Below are positions 8,767 to 16,731 of a stretch of DNA of 64,000 bases, piece by piece. Both the position numbers and the translations under genes were made by a program. The first letter of the stretch is position 1; each line of letters begins with the position of its first letter. Below the pieces are notes generated by a model. It saw nothing but the letters and a program-made list of their open reading frames with translations. It was not told the DNA's origin and ran no database searches. The DNA comes from Thiomicrorhabdus sp041583835 (GTDB taxonomy: Bacteria > Pseudomonadota > Gammaproteobacteria > Thiomicrospirales > Thiomicrospiraceae): NCBI RefSeq assembly GCF_041583835.1, contig NZ_JBFHFC010000004.1, positions 62,001 through 126,000 of the forward strand. The letters run 5' to 3'.

Positions 8767-9617
8767 TGTTACAGCAGTCAATTACACAATCTTCAATTGG
8801 TGACATCCTGACGGCAGCCGGCAAGCTTGAAAAAAGCGATGTGGATCGGATCACGGAGTATCAACGTAAACAGGGTTTGCCATTTGGTGAGGCCGCGATC
8901 GAGCTTAATATTTTATCGCGTAAAGAGCTGGATTTGGCCTTATCCAAGCAATTTGATTATGCCTATTTGGATTCGAAAAGTACCTCTTTAAGTCCTGAAC
9001 TGGTCTCTTTATTTAAACCATTCAGCAAGGTGGGGGAGAGTTTTAGGGATCTTAGAAGTCAATTGGCGCTGAAGTGTTCGAATATGAACGGCGTAAAAAA
9101 ACAAGTTGCGATTGTCAGCCCGCAATCGGGAGACGGGCGTAGTTTTATGGCCGCTAACCTTGCGGTCATGTTTGCGCAACTCGGACAGAAAACACTGTTG
9201 ATTGATGCGGCGATTCGTAATCCGAGACAGGACAAAATCTTTAATCTACAAAGCAAACAAGGACTTTCTTCTTATTTGTCCGGACGTGCGGATCTGGCCG
9301 TCATCGAACAAGTTGATGTTTTGCCTGAGTTAAGTGTGTTGAGTGCCGGTCCTGTCGCGCCGAATCCCCAGGAGTTGCTGAGTAAAGAGTCGTTTAAGCA
9401 TTTGCTGCAATACGCCGATGAAAATTTCGATATGGTCTTGATTGATACACCTTCTTCCGATGAAAGTGCAGATGCGGAAATCATTGCTTCGCAAGCGGGG
9501 GCTTGTTTGATTGTTTGTAGAATGAATAAGTCTATGACTTCGAAAATCTCAAAACTATCGAATAGGTTGCAAGACAGCGGTGTAGTCGTGTTTGGTGCCG
9601 TTGCCAATGAATATTAG
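8766..9617 (+). CDS. epsG: EpsG-family tyrosine-kinase-like partner of EpsF
   Basis: This 283-aa cytoplasmic P-loop ATPase belongs to the BY-kinase/MinD-like family. Residues about 10-70 form a small domain (IGDILTAAGKLEKSD, QGLPFGEAAIELNILS) resembling MshEN domains, some of which bind cyclic-di-GMP. The P-loop is SGDGRS (121-126), with Arg where Lys is usual. The Walker A' reads LLIDAAIR (144-151), with Ala where the second Asp of D-x-D is expected. Walker B is VLIDTPS. There is no C-terminal tyrosine cluster, only a final Tyr. It is coupled to epsF and probably regulates chain length. Whether it is an active kinase is uncertain. Confidence 0.88.
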   Translation: MLQQSITQSSIGDILTAAGKLEKSDVDRITEYQRKQGLPFGEAAIELNILSRKELDLALSKQFDYAYLDSKSTSLSPELVSLFKPFSKVGESFRDLRSQLALKCSNMNGVKKQVAIVSPQSGDGRSFMAANLAVMFAQLGQKTLLIDAAIRNPRQDKIFNLQSKQGLSSYLSGRADLAVIEQVDVLPELSVLSAGPVAPNPQELLSKESFKHLLQYADENFDMVLIDTPSSDESADAEIIASQAGACLIVCRMNKSMTSKISKLSNRLQDSGVVVFGAVANEY

Positions 9618-10479
9618 GGTGCGTCGGGACATCCCACCCTTTTATTTGAATATGGCGTTTATCGTCGCGGCGATAGCTGTTTTATATGCTCCGACGATGT
9701 ACGACATGTTTACTTATTTATGGCTGAAACCCGAGCAGATGCATGGTCCGTTGATATTTGCCATATCCATCTGGTTAATGATTCGCAAGTGGCCTGAAAT
9801 GGTTGCCAAGTCGTCGACAGACACAGGCGCATCCGGATGGGTTGTGCTTACGCTGGCGTTTTTGTTGTATTTTGTCGGTCGGACACAAAACATTATTGTA
9901 TTTGAGTTGGGCTCGATGATTTTCTTCTTAAGCGGGCTTATTTTACTCAATCACGGCGTCCAATCGTTGAAAGTCCACTGGTTTGCGCTGTTTTTCATGT
10001 TTTTTATGATCCCACTTCCTAGTGTGATTGTTGATACGTTAACGATGCCAATGAAGTTGCTGGTCTCTTTCTCGGTTGAGAATGTGCTTTTGATGTTTGA
10101 TTATCCTGTTGCTCGCAAAGGGGTGGTTATTCAGGTTGGGCCTTATATGTTGCTGGTGGCGGATGCATGTGCCGGATTGCATACCTTGTTTTCTTTGGAA
10201 GCACTGGGACTTTTGTATCTTAATTTGGTGCGTCGTAACTCATTGTTTCGAAACACAACGTTGGCTTTGCTGATCATTCCGATATCTTTGGTGTCCAATA
10301 TTCTTAGGGTGTTGTTTTTAACGCTGATTACATACCATTTTGGTGATGCCGCAGGACAGAGTTATCTTCATTATGTCGCTGGCATCGTATTGTTTGTGAG
10401 CGCGTTGGTTTTGATCGTAGGGCTTGACGGTTTGATTCATAGTATTGAACGTAAGAGACAAGATCGTGGTTATCCATAA
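9607..10479 (+). CDS. xrtB: Exosortase B (XrtB)
   Basis: This 290-aa multi-pass inner-membrane transpeptidase-like enzyme cleaves and sorts PEP-CTERM proteins. The three exosortase catalytic residues are in their motifs: Cys188 in ADACAGLHT, Arg234 in SNILRVLF and His255 in YLHYVAGIVLF. About eight hydrophobic helices surround them. I start at the ATG at 9607, which overlaps the end of epsG by 11 bases; an in-frame TTG five codons upstream is less likely. Assignment to the B type rests on the operon (epsD-E-F-G before it, epsI after it as a separate gene) and on overall form. Its evident substrate is the PEP-CTERM protein at 3298-3765. Confidence 0.92.
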   Translation: MNIRVRRDIPPFYLNMAFIVAAIAVLYAPTMYDMFTYLWLKPEQMHGPLIFAISIWLMIRKWPEMVAKSSTDTGASGWVVLTLAFLLYFVGRTQNIIVFELGSMIFFLSGLILLNHGVQSLKVHWFALFFMFFMIPLPSVIVDTLTMPMKLLVSFSVENVLLMFDYPVARKGVVIQVGPYMLLVADACAGLHTLFSLEALGLLYLNLVRRNSLFRNTTLALLIIPISLVSNILRVLFLTLITYHFGDAAGQSYLHYVAGIVLFVSALVLIVGLDGLIHSIERKRQDRGYP

Positions 10480-10499
10480 AGCATGTGTTGGTGGCGATA

Positions 10500-11216
10500 A
10501 TGAACGCAAAACATTTTGAGTCAGACTGGCTGAAACGCAATTACATGGTTAACTTTAAAGTGTTATTGCTTGCCGTTGCGTTGGCTTTTGCGACGGCCTA
10601 TTTAAAGCCCGACGTTTATTTTGCCAGTACGGTTTCTAAGCTTCAGCTTGAAGCCGTTGTGCCTTCTCAAATAGGCCAGTGGAAACAAATCCATCTAAAT
10701 GTGCACGGGATTGTGACGCCGGAACAGAAAATCATTGAAGAAGAGATATACAGCCAAGTATTGGAGCGGTTTTACGAAGATAAGCAGGGATACCGGATTA
10801 TGCTTTCGATTGCTTATGGAAGCGACCAAAGGGACGGATTAAGCCTTCATCAACCAACGGTCTGTTATCCGGCTCAAGGATTTGAGGTAGGTGAAAAAGA
10901 GAGGGTTTTGTTCGACCTGGATGGTCGGTCATTGAGTGTCGAACGAATGGTCGCAAAGTATCAGTCCAGAACCGAGCCGATTACCTTTTGGTCGATGATT
11001 GGCGAGCACCCATTCAAAAACGGATTGGAAAAGAAAATCCAAGAAATGCGTTATGGTTTTCAAGGACTCATTCCGGACGGGTTGTTAATTCGTGTATCGT
11101 CGATAGATGCTGATAAAACGCGGGCATATGAACGCCAGCGAGCCTTTCTTGAAAGTTTCATCGGTGCGTTGCCGAATGAGTTCGAAGCGCGGTTTATAGG
11201 AGGCCGAAATGGGTAG
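10500..11216 (+). CDS. epsI: EpsI-family exosortase partner protein
   Basis: This 238-aa protein has one N-terminal membrane helix (about residues 18-36) and a periplasmic EpsI domain. The family block LSLHQPTVCYPAQGFEV is present, with its conserved Cys in VCYPAQG. EpsI domains accompany exosortases either as a C-terminal fusion or, as here, as the next gene. They are required for exopolysaccharide or sorting function by an undefined mechanism. The start is taken at the ATG at 10500 rather than the GTG five codons upstream. The stop overlaps the next start (ATGGGTAG), so the gene is coupled downstream. Confidence 0.88.
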   Translation: MNAKHFESDWLKRNYMVNFKVLLLAVALAFATAYLKPDVYFASTVSKLQLEAVVPSQIGQWKQIHLNVHGIVTPEQKIIEEEIYSQVLERFYEDKQGYRIMLSIAYGSDQRDGLSLHQPTVCYPAQGFEVGEKERVLFDLDGRSLSVERMVAKYQSRTEPITFWSMIGEHPFKNGLEKKIQEMRYGFQGLIPDGLLIRVSSIDADKTRAYERQRAFLESFIGALPNEFEARFIGGRNG

Positions 11217-11973
11217 CGAGTGGGCGGAACGCTGGAATCGTGTTTTGAAGATGATTGAGGTCATTGAGGATGAAGAAGCACTAAGTGAACGTATTGAGCA
11301 ACTCGTCAATACACAAACCACCCAAATACTCGCGTTTGTGAATGCCCATGCGCTCAATCAAGTCGTGAACCAATCCGAGTTTTATGAGTCGCTTGTGCAG
11401 GCTGACCTGATTTTCAGGGACGGGTCGGGTATTGAAATGTTGTTTAAATCAAATGGCATGAACCCCGGGTTAAACCTTAATGGTACGGACTTGATTCCAA
11501 GAATATTGAAGCAGTCCCGAAATAAGAAAATTGCGCTTTACGGGACGCAAGAACCGTATCTCGGAAATGCAAAAAATACGATCGAACAGTGGCTGGACGG
11601 TGACGCCGTTTTATCTGAGCTTGATGGTTTTTTGGATTTTTCAGATTACATTCAGGCCGCTAAAGAATCAAAACCGAATGTCATTCTCTTGGCGATGGGC
11701 ATGCCTAAACAGGAGTTGTTGGCAAGTCGTCTTAAAGTGGAATTGGATCATCCGTGTTTAATTATTTGCGGGGGGGCTGTTTTAGATTTTATAGGCGGCA
11801 AGGTCAGTCGCGCGCCAAAATGGATGCGTGATTCAGGTATTGAATGGCTTTATCGTCTTGCTATCGAGCCCAAACGTTTATTTAAGCGTTATGTGATCGG
11901 TAATCCTCTGTTCTTGTCACGAGTGAAAAAACTCAAGGCAATCAATAAAGGGCCGCTTCTTGATGGGGGGTAA
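11209..11973 (+). CDS. WecG/TagA/CpsF-family glycosyltransferase
   Basis: This 254-aa cytoplasmic or membrane-associated GT26-type transferase has the family blocks NGTDLIPRILKQ, KKIALYGTQE, VILLAMGMPKQELLASR, GGAVLDFIGGKVSRAPKWM and GIEWLYRLAIEPKRLFKRY. Such enzymes add ManNAc, ManNAcA or a related sugar to the lipid-linked primer, so this probably adds an early residue of the repeat unit. An excellent Shine-Dalgarno sequence (AGGAGG, 11198-11203) sits 5 bases before the ATG, inside epsI. The exact sugar cannot be read from the sequence. Confidence 0.9.
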   Translation: MGSEWAERWNRVLKMIEVIEDEEALSERIEQLVNTQTTQILAFVNAHALNQVVNQSEFYESLVQADLIFRDGSGIEMLFKSNGMNPGLNLNGTDLIPRILKQSRNKKIALYGTQEPYLGNAKNTIEQWLDGDAVLSELDGFLDFSDYIQAAKESKPNVILLAMGMPKQELLASRLKVELDHPCLIICGGAVLDFIGGKVSRAPKWMRDSGIEWLYRLAIEPKRLFKRYVIGNPLFLSRVKKLKAINKGPLLDGG

Positions 11974-12077
11974 TTCCCGATGAGTCGGAGAATCCAGAAT
12001 GAGCGGTCTGAAAACAGGGGATATTTAGGATGAATCGAATTTAAATCAATCATGAAACGTATGCGTAGGAAAAAATA

Positions 12078-13523
12078 GTGACTCTTCGACAATCAACCAT
12101 TATTAATGTGCTTTGGAGTTTTTTTGAACTTTCGTTGCGCAAAGGGGCGGCCGTATTGGTTACCTTGGTGCTGGCATGGTTGTTGACGCCTGAAGATTTT
12201 GGTTATGTGGCGATGTTGAGCATTTTCATCGCGGTTGGGATCGTGTTTGTAAACGGCGGATTAAATGCGGCGTTGATCAGGTCTGAGAATGTATCAGACC
12301 TGGATTTGAATAGCGTTTTTTTCGTTAACCTGTTTTTGGGTGCAGTGTTTTATGCGTTTTTGTTTTTGTCAGCCCCGTTTATTGCCGATTTTTATGGTCA
12401 TGAAAGGCTGGTAGAGCTAATAAGAATTGCCGGATTAGCGGTTATCGCTCAAGGTTTTACAATCGTCCCCATGGTCGTTTTACAGCGTGAGATGCGTTTT
12501 AAGCTGCAATTGAAGACGACTTTGCCAGCTTCGGTTCTTTCCGGGCTGGTTGCCATTTTATTGGCTTATTGGGATTACGGTGTATGGGCAATAATTGCTC
12601 AAATGGTTCTTTTTCCGATTATAAACGCCGTATTTTTATTCAGCTTAAAGTTATGGGTTTTCAAGTTTCAATTTAGCTTTGGTTGTTTGAGGCCTTTGTT
12701 GAATTTTTCTTCGTTTATGCTGGTTGATGGGGTGTCGAGGGAAATCTTTGCAAAAATGTATTCTTTAGCCGTTGCTAAGTTCTTCGGAATTACTACGGCG
12801 GGTCTTTACTTTTTTGCTGAGAAGGTTAAGGACTTGGTCATCTTGCAATTGGTCGGTGCAATTCAGCAGGTTACTTTTCCGGCTTTATCCAAAATTAACG
12901 GAGATGGAGACAGACTGAAGGAAGGGTATAGAAAAGTCGTTCAGACGTCTATTCTTGTTGTTTTTCCTATACTGGCACTATTAGCGGCGCTTTCGGAACC
13001 TTTGTTTAGGTTTTTGCTGCCGGAAAAATGGTATGGAGCGGTGGAGTATCTGCAGCTAATGTGTTTACTGGGGCTTTGGGCTCCGTTGAACCAAATTAAT
13101 TTAAACATTTTGATGGTGAAGCATCGATCCGATGTGATTTTTTATATTGGTGTTTATGAAAAACTGCTAAAACTCGCTTTTCTTCTTTTGGCCATTCCCT
13201 ATGGGGTGACGGGGGTGATTATCGGAGAGATTATTGCTCTTTTATTAGCGTATTTACCTAAGTCGTACTATATGTCAAAACTCTTGGGCTACAGTGTTTA
13301 CGAACAAATAAAAGATATTTTGCCGATTTTATTTTTATCGTTAGGGGTTTCGGCAGGGGTGTATTTGGGTGCAGGACTTTTGGAGTGGCCTGCTTTCTAT
13401 GAGTTGATCGTCTTGGGAACCACCGGCCTCTTAGTGTATTTATTGTTTGCTAAATTGCTTAAATTTCATGCGTTGGAGTTACTTTTGGAGATGGTGCGTT
13501 CGCGTTTATCAAAAGTAGCCTGA
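12078..13523 (+). CDS. Oligosaccharide flippase (Wzx/WzxC type)
   Basis: This 481-aa MOP-superfamily membrane protein has about twelve to fourteen hydrophobic helices. It opens with the WzxC/MviN-like sequence NVLWSFFELSLRKGAAVLVT and LLTPEDFGYVAMLSIFIAVG. It should flip the undecaprenyl-linked repeat unit to the periplasm for polymerisation. Translation starts at a GTG with TAGGA eight bases upstream. A 104-base gap separates it from the WecG-type gene; I see no terminator there, so it probably stays in the same transcript. Confidence 0.9.
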   Translation: MTLRQSTIINVLWSFFELSLRKGAAVLVTLVLAWLLTPEDFGYVAMLSIFIAVGIVFVNGGLNAALIRSENVSDLDLNSVFFVNLFLGAVFYAFLFLSAPFIADFYGHERLVELIRIAGLAVIAQGFTIVPMVVLQREMRFKLQLKTTLPASVLSGLVAILLAYWDYGVWAIIAQMVLFPIINAVFLFSLKLWVFKFQFSFGCLRPLLNFSSFMLVDGVSREIFAKMYSLAVAKFFGITTAGLYFFAEKVKDLVILQLVGAIQQVTFPALSKINGDGDRLKEGYRKVVQTSILVVFPILALLAALSEPLFRFLLPEKWYGAVEYLQLMCLLGLWAPLNQINLNILMVKHRSDVIFYIGVYEKLLKLAFLLLAIPYGVTGVIIGEIIALLLAYLPKSYYMSKLLGYSVYEQIKDILPILFLSLGVSAGVYLGAGLLEWPAFYELIVLGTTGLLVYLLFAKLLKFHALELLLEMVRSRLSKVA

Positions 13524-13662
13524 GCGGTGTTTTTACGCTTTTAAATAAGTAACGGTGTTTGAGGCATCGATATTGAAAGCCGGAAAAAGGTTTATGAATA
13601 TTGGAAGGATTGAATCCGAGTGATTCAGTGTTTTGTTTGATTGTGTTTTTAGGGGAAGTAAC

Positions 13663-14610
13663 ATGAATTATCGTTCAATCGCCGATGCATCGAAAACGGT
13701 TGCCTCAAACTTATGGAAATTACCACAGGACATTGATTTGGTCGTGGGGATTCCCCGGAGCGGAATGTTGGTCGCGCCGATGGTCGCCTTGCACTTAAAC
13801 ATTAAATTTTGCGATATCGAAGCATTTATAAATAATCATAGACTTAGTCATGGTTATACAAGAAACACCCAAAAAACAGAAATCGAGTACCCTCAACAAG
13901 CCAAGAAAATATTAGTGATCGACGATAGTGTCAGTTCCGGTACCTCAATGACAAAAATAAAAGAACGCCTGTCCTCTTTTGAAGAGGATTTTGAACTGAT
14001 TTATGCGGCAGTGTATGCGTGTAAAGGCGGGAAGGAGTTTGTAGACGTCTTTTTAGAATTGGTACCGCATCCCCGGTACTTCGAATGGAACCTTTTACAT
14101 AGAGAAGAGACCTCGACTTTTTGCTATGACATTGACGGAGTCTTATGTCTTGATCCGACCGAAGAAGAGAACGACGATGGTGATGCTTATCGAAATTTCA
14201 TACTGAATGCCGAGCAGGTTGCACGTTCCAGCAAACCTCTGGGATATCTTGTTACCAGTCGATTGGAGAAGTATCGCGCTGAAACAGAGGATTGGCTTCA
14301 AAGTAGAAATATTGAGTATAAAGAGTTGTTTATGGTGGATTTGCCTGATGCACAGACAAGGCAGAAGCTTGGCAGATATGCTTCATTTAAGGCCGAGGTC
14401 TATGGTTCTTTGCCTGAAAGCAGGTTGTTTATAGAAAGTGAGAACTGGCAGGCCTTTGATATTGCAAACGCGACCGGCAAACATGCTCTTGATTATAAAA
14501 ATCAGCTGCTGATTACGCCCAATTCCAGTTTGAATAGAGTGACGGAAATTGTTCGGCATGACTTCAAGCGGAAGGTGAAACGCCGTTTGAAGAAAATGAT
14601 GGGTCGATAA
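13663..14610 (+). CDS. Phosphoribosyltransferase-HAD phosphatase fusion, copy 1
   Basis: This 315-aa two-domain protein has a type I phosphoribosyltransferase fold at residues 1-145, with a phosphate loop GIPRSG (29-34) and a PRPP loop ILVIDDSVSSGTSM (83-96). Residues from about 152 form a HAD-like domain with motif I YDIDGVLC (nucleophile Asp156, second Asp158), a motif II Ser in LVTSR (196-200) and an acidic FIESEN (257-262). The C-terminal tail is strongly basic (RKVKRRLKKMMGR). AGGGGA precedes the ATG at 13663; an upstream start at 13633 lacks this support. A transfer of phosphoribose from PRPP followed by removal of the phosphate would fit this layout, but that is inference. Confidence 0.82.
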   Translation: MNYRSIADASKTVASNLWKLPQDIDLVVGIPRSGMLVAPMVALHLNIKFCDIEAFINNHRLSHGYTRNTQKTEIEYPQQAKKILVIDDSVSSGTSMTKIKERLSSFEEDFELIYAAVYACKGGKEFVDVFLELVPHPRYFEWNLLHREETSTFCYDIDGVLCLDPTEEENDDGDAYRNFILNAEQVARSSKPLGYLVTSRLEKYRAETEDWLQSRNIEYKELFMVDLPDAQTRQKLGRYASFKAEVYGSLPESRLFIESENWQAFDIANATGKHALDYKNQLLITPNSSLNRVTEIVRHDFKRKVKRRLKKMMGR

Positions 14611-14635
14611 CGATTATAGCTCCGGAGGTGATTAG

Positions 14636-15577
14636 ATGAAGGTGCTTGCTAAAGAACAGATTAATTTTAGGAGTATCAACGATTTAAATGAGTTGGTATT
14701 GAGCAAAATCCCCAGCCTTCCTGAAGAGATCGATCTAGTCGTTGCCGTTCCCAGAAGCGGGTATCTGGTTGCCGCCATGATTGCATTGAACATCAATACC
14801 AGAATGTGTTCATACAACGAATATATTAATGGACTCACGCCATTGGGAGGCCAGAGAACTAACCGCCTTCAGGAAGATGGGAAACAGGTTAGAAATGTGC
14901 TGATTGTGGATGACTCCGTTTCAACCGGTTGGGAAATGAAACGCTTGAAGGAACAGGTAGCGTCTCTAAATTTGGATGACCGGATAACTTTTTTGGCCGC
15001 TTATGTTTCTACTCAAGGCATGGCAATGGTTGATATTGCACTTGAGAAGCTGGACTATCCCCAAATGTTTGAGTGGAATCTCTATCATCATCCGCATCTG
15101 AAAAGAAGTTGTATGGAAATGGATGGGGTTATTTGCCTAAAACCGCAGGCTAAAGAGCTTGCAACAACGAAAGCCTATGAAGCATTCATCAATAATGCAA
15201 AAGCCAGAATTATTCCTACTGTTGAGGTGGGGTTTATCATCGCAGATAGGCCGGAACGTTACCGCGAACAAACCGAATCATGGTTGCGAAAACACAATGT
15301 GCAATATGGCATGCTGATAATGAACCCCGATGATTCGGTTTTAACAGAGAGCGAAGATCAGAATCGTTCTCTCACATATAAAATCAATCAGTATTCGAGT
15401 CTGGATGCATTTTTGTACATCGGTTATTCAAAAGAGGTTGCTTCGGAGATATTCAATAAGACGCAAAAAGCCGTTTTTTGCGTTGAAAATCACACGTTTA
15501 TCAATGCGAAAGTATCCAATACGATTACCCAGATGAAAAAAATTAAAAGGCGCCTTTCTTTTTTAAAGCGCGGATAA
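14636..15577 (+). CDS. Phosphoribosyltransferase-HAD fusion, copy 2 (degenerate HAD)
   Basis: This 313-aa tandem paralogue of the preceding gene has the same order of domains. The PRT half is intact: AVPRSG (37-42) and PRPP loop VLIVDDSVSTGWEM (88-101). The HAD half has lost key residues. Motif I reads MEMDGVIC, so the nucleophile Asp is Glu161 while Asp163 remains. The motif II position reads IIADRPERYR instead of LVTSRLEKYR, and the later FIESEN equivalent is IGYSKE. The phosphatase is therefore probably inactive and the domain may be structural or regulatory. A near-perfect Shine-Dalgarno sequence, GGAGGTGAT, precedes the ATG. The basic tail (MKKIKRRLSFLKRG) is kept. Confidence 0.82.
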   Translation: MKVLAKEQINFRSINDLNELVLSKIPSLPEEIDLVVAVPRSGYLVAAMIALNINTRMCSYNEYINGLTPLGGQRTNRLQEDGKQVRNVLIVDDSVSTGWEMKRLKEQVASLNLDDRITFLAAYVSTQGMAMVDIALEKLDYPQMFEWNLYHHPHLKRSCMEMDGVICLKPQAKELATTKAYEAFINNAKARIIPTVEVGFIIADRPERYREQTESWLRKHNVQYGMLIMNPDDSVLTESEDQNRSLTYKINQYSSLDAFLYIGYSKEVASEIFNKTQKAVFCVENHTFINAKVSNTITQMKKIKRRLSFLKRG

Positions 15578-15630
15578 AGTATTTTTAGACGATAAAAGTA
15601 TTTACCCCCTTAACCTTAAAGAGAATACTT

Positions 15631-16686
15631 ATGAGAATACAGGCTTTCGACTACTTTAGGGCGATCGCAATTTTAATTATCGTAGCGGGACATACATACG
15701 GTTATTATTGGCAGAGAGATGCACTTTGGGAACAAATCATGTCCAACCTGATCACCGGTGGAACGGCTCTGTTTGTGTTCATTTCCGGTTTCTTTTTCCA
15801 TTATGTCTTCTACAAAAGGTTTGATTACGCCGATTTTTTGATTAAAAAAACAAAGTTTGTATTTGTGCCTTTTTTGGTACTGACTGTATCGTTGATTGTT
15901 TTCGGCTTGTTATATGGGGCTGATTTTACCGCTTATCAGGAGTATTTTTACAAAGCGCCCTCTACATTAACGGACTATTTCGAACTGCTGATTTTTTATC
16001 TTTTCACTAAGGGATACGCTCTGCCGTTTTGGTTTATTCCTTTTATTATGTTGATCTTTATCGCATCTCCTCTTTTCTTGTTTTTCATCAAGCGTACTCA
16101 GTTGCAACAGTCACTGATCATATTAATTACGTTAATCGTATCTTTGTTGATCCATCGTCCGTTCGATAACATTAATCCGGTTCATTCGTTCTTTTACTTT
16201 TTACCAGTTTATTTAATTGGTATTTATGTTTCACAGTACCGTGAAAGAGTAATGGAACGGCTTCAGGGGAAGGTGATGATATTGTTGGCAATCGTGCTTT
16301 TGTTAGCGGTTTTTCAGGCTGTTTTCCTTAATAATGTGGGCAACTTCATGAAAGCCGATCCTTTTGAATATGCGGGAATAGATGTGATTCTGTTGCAGAA
16401 AATTTTCCTTTCTCTGTTTTTTGTTGCTTTGCTGTCGCGTTATGAAGATCGAGAAAGTGTGTTACTTAAAAAACTTGCCGACATGAGTTTCGCAATTTTC
16501 TTTCTACATGGGGTCGTCATTATCTTTTTAAGAAAGCTATCATTTGATGAATTTATGAATTCGATCTTGCCGGGACCCGCTTTTTTTATCATTAACTTCT
16601 TTGTCGTACTGAGCATTACTATAGCGGCGGCTTATGCCGTTAAGTTCGTCTTCAAGGCTAGAAGTAGATACATCATCGGCTGGTAA
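15631..16686 (+). CDS. Acyltransferase 3 family membrane protein
   Basis: This 351-aa integral membrane protein has about ten helices and the opening IQAFDYFRAIAILIIVAGHTYG. The FR...H arrangement in the first helix is typical of OafA/NolL-type O-acyltransferases, where the histidine is essential. These proteins acetylate or otherwise acylate sugars across the inner membrane. This one should therefore decorate the exopolysaccharide. It is the last gene of the plus-strand train; the convergent minus-strand train ends 45 bases beyond it, and I see no strong hairpin between them. Confidence 0.88.
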   Translation: MRIQAFDYFRAIAILIIVAGHTYGYYWQRDALWEQIMSNLITGGTALFVFISGFFFHYVFYKRFDYADFLIKKTKFVFVPFLVLTVSLIVFGLLYGADFTAYQEYFYKAPSTLTDYFELLIFYLFTKGYALPFWFIPFIMLIFIASPLFLFFIKRTQLQQSLIILITLIVSLLIHRPFDNINPVHSFFYFLPVYLIGIYVSQYRERVMERLQGKVMILLAIVLLLAVFQAVFLNNVGNFMKADPFEYAGIDVILLQKIFLSLFFVALLSRYEDRESVLLKKLADMSFAIFFLHGVVIIFLRKLSFDEFMNSILPGPAFFIINFFVVLSITIAAAYAVKFVFKARSRYIIGW

Positions 16687-16731
16687 GGCCTTTTATAGGC
16701 AATAGTGATCGTTTAGCTATTTATCTCTTTG

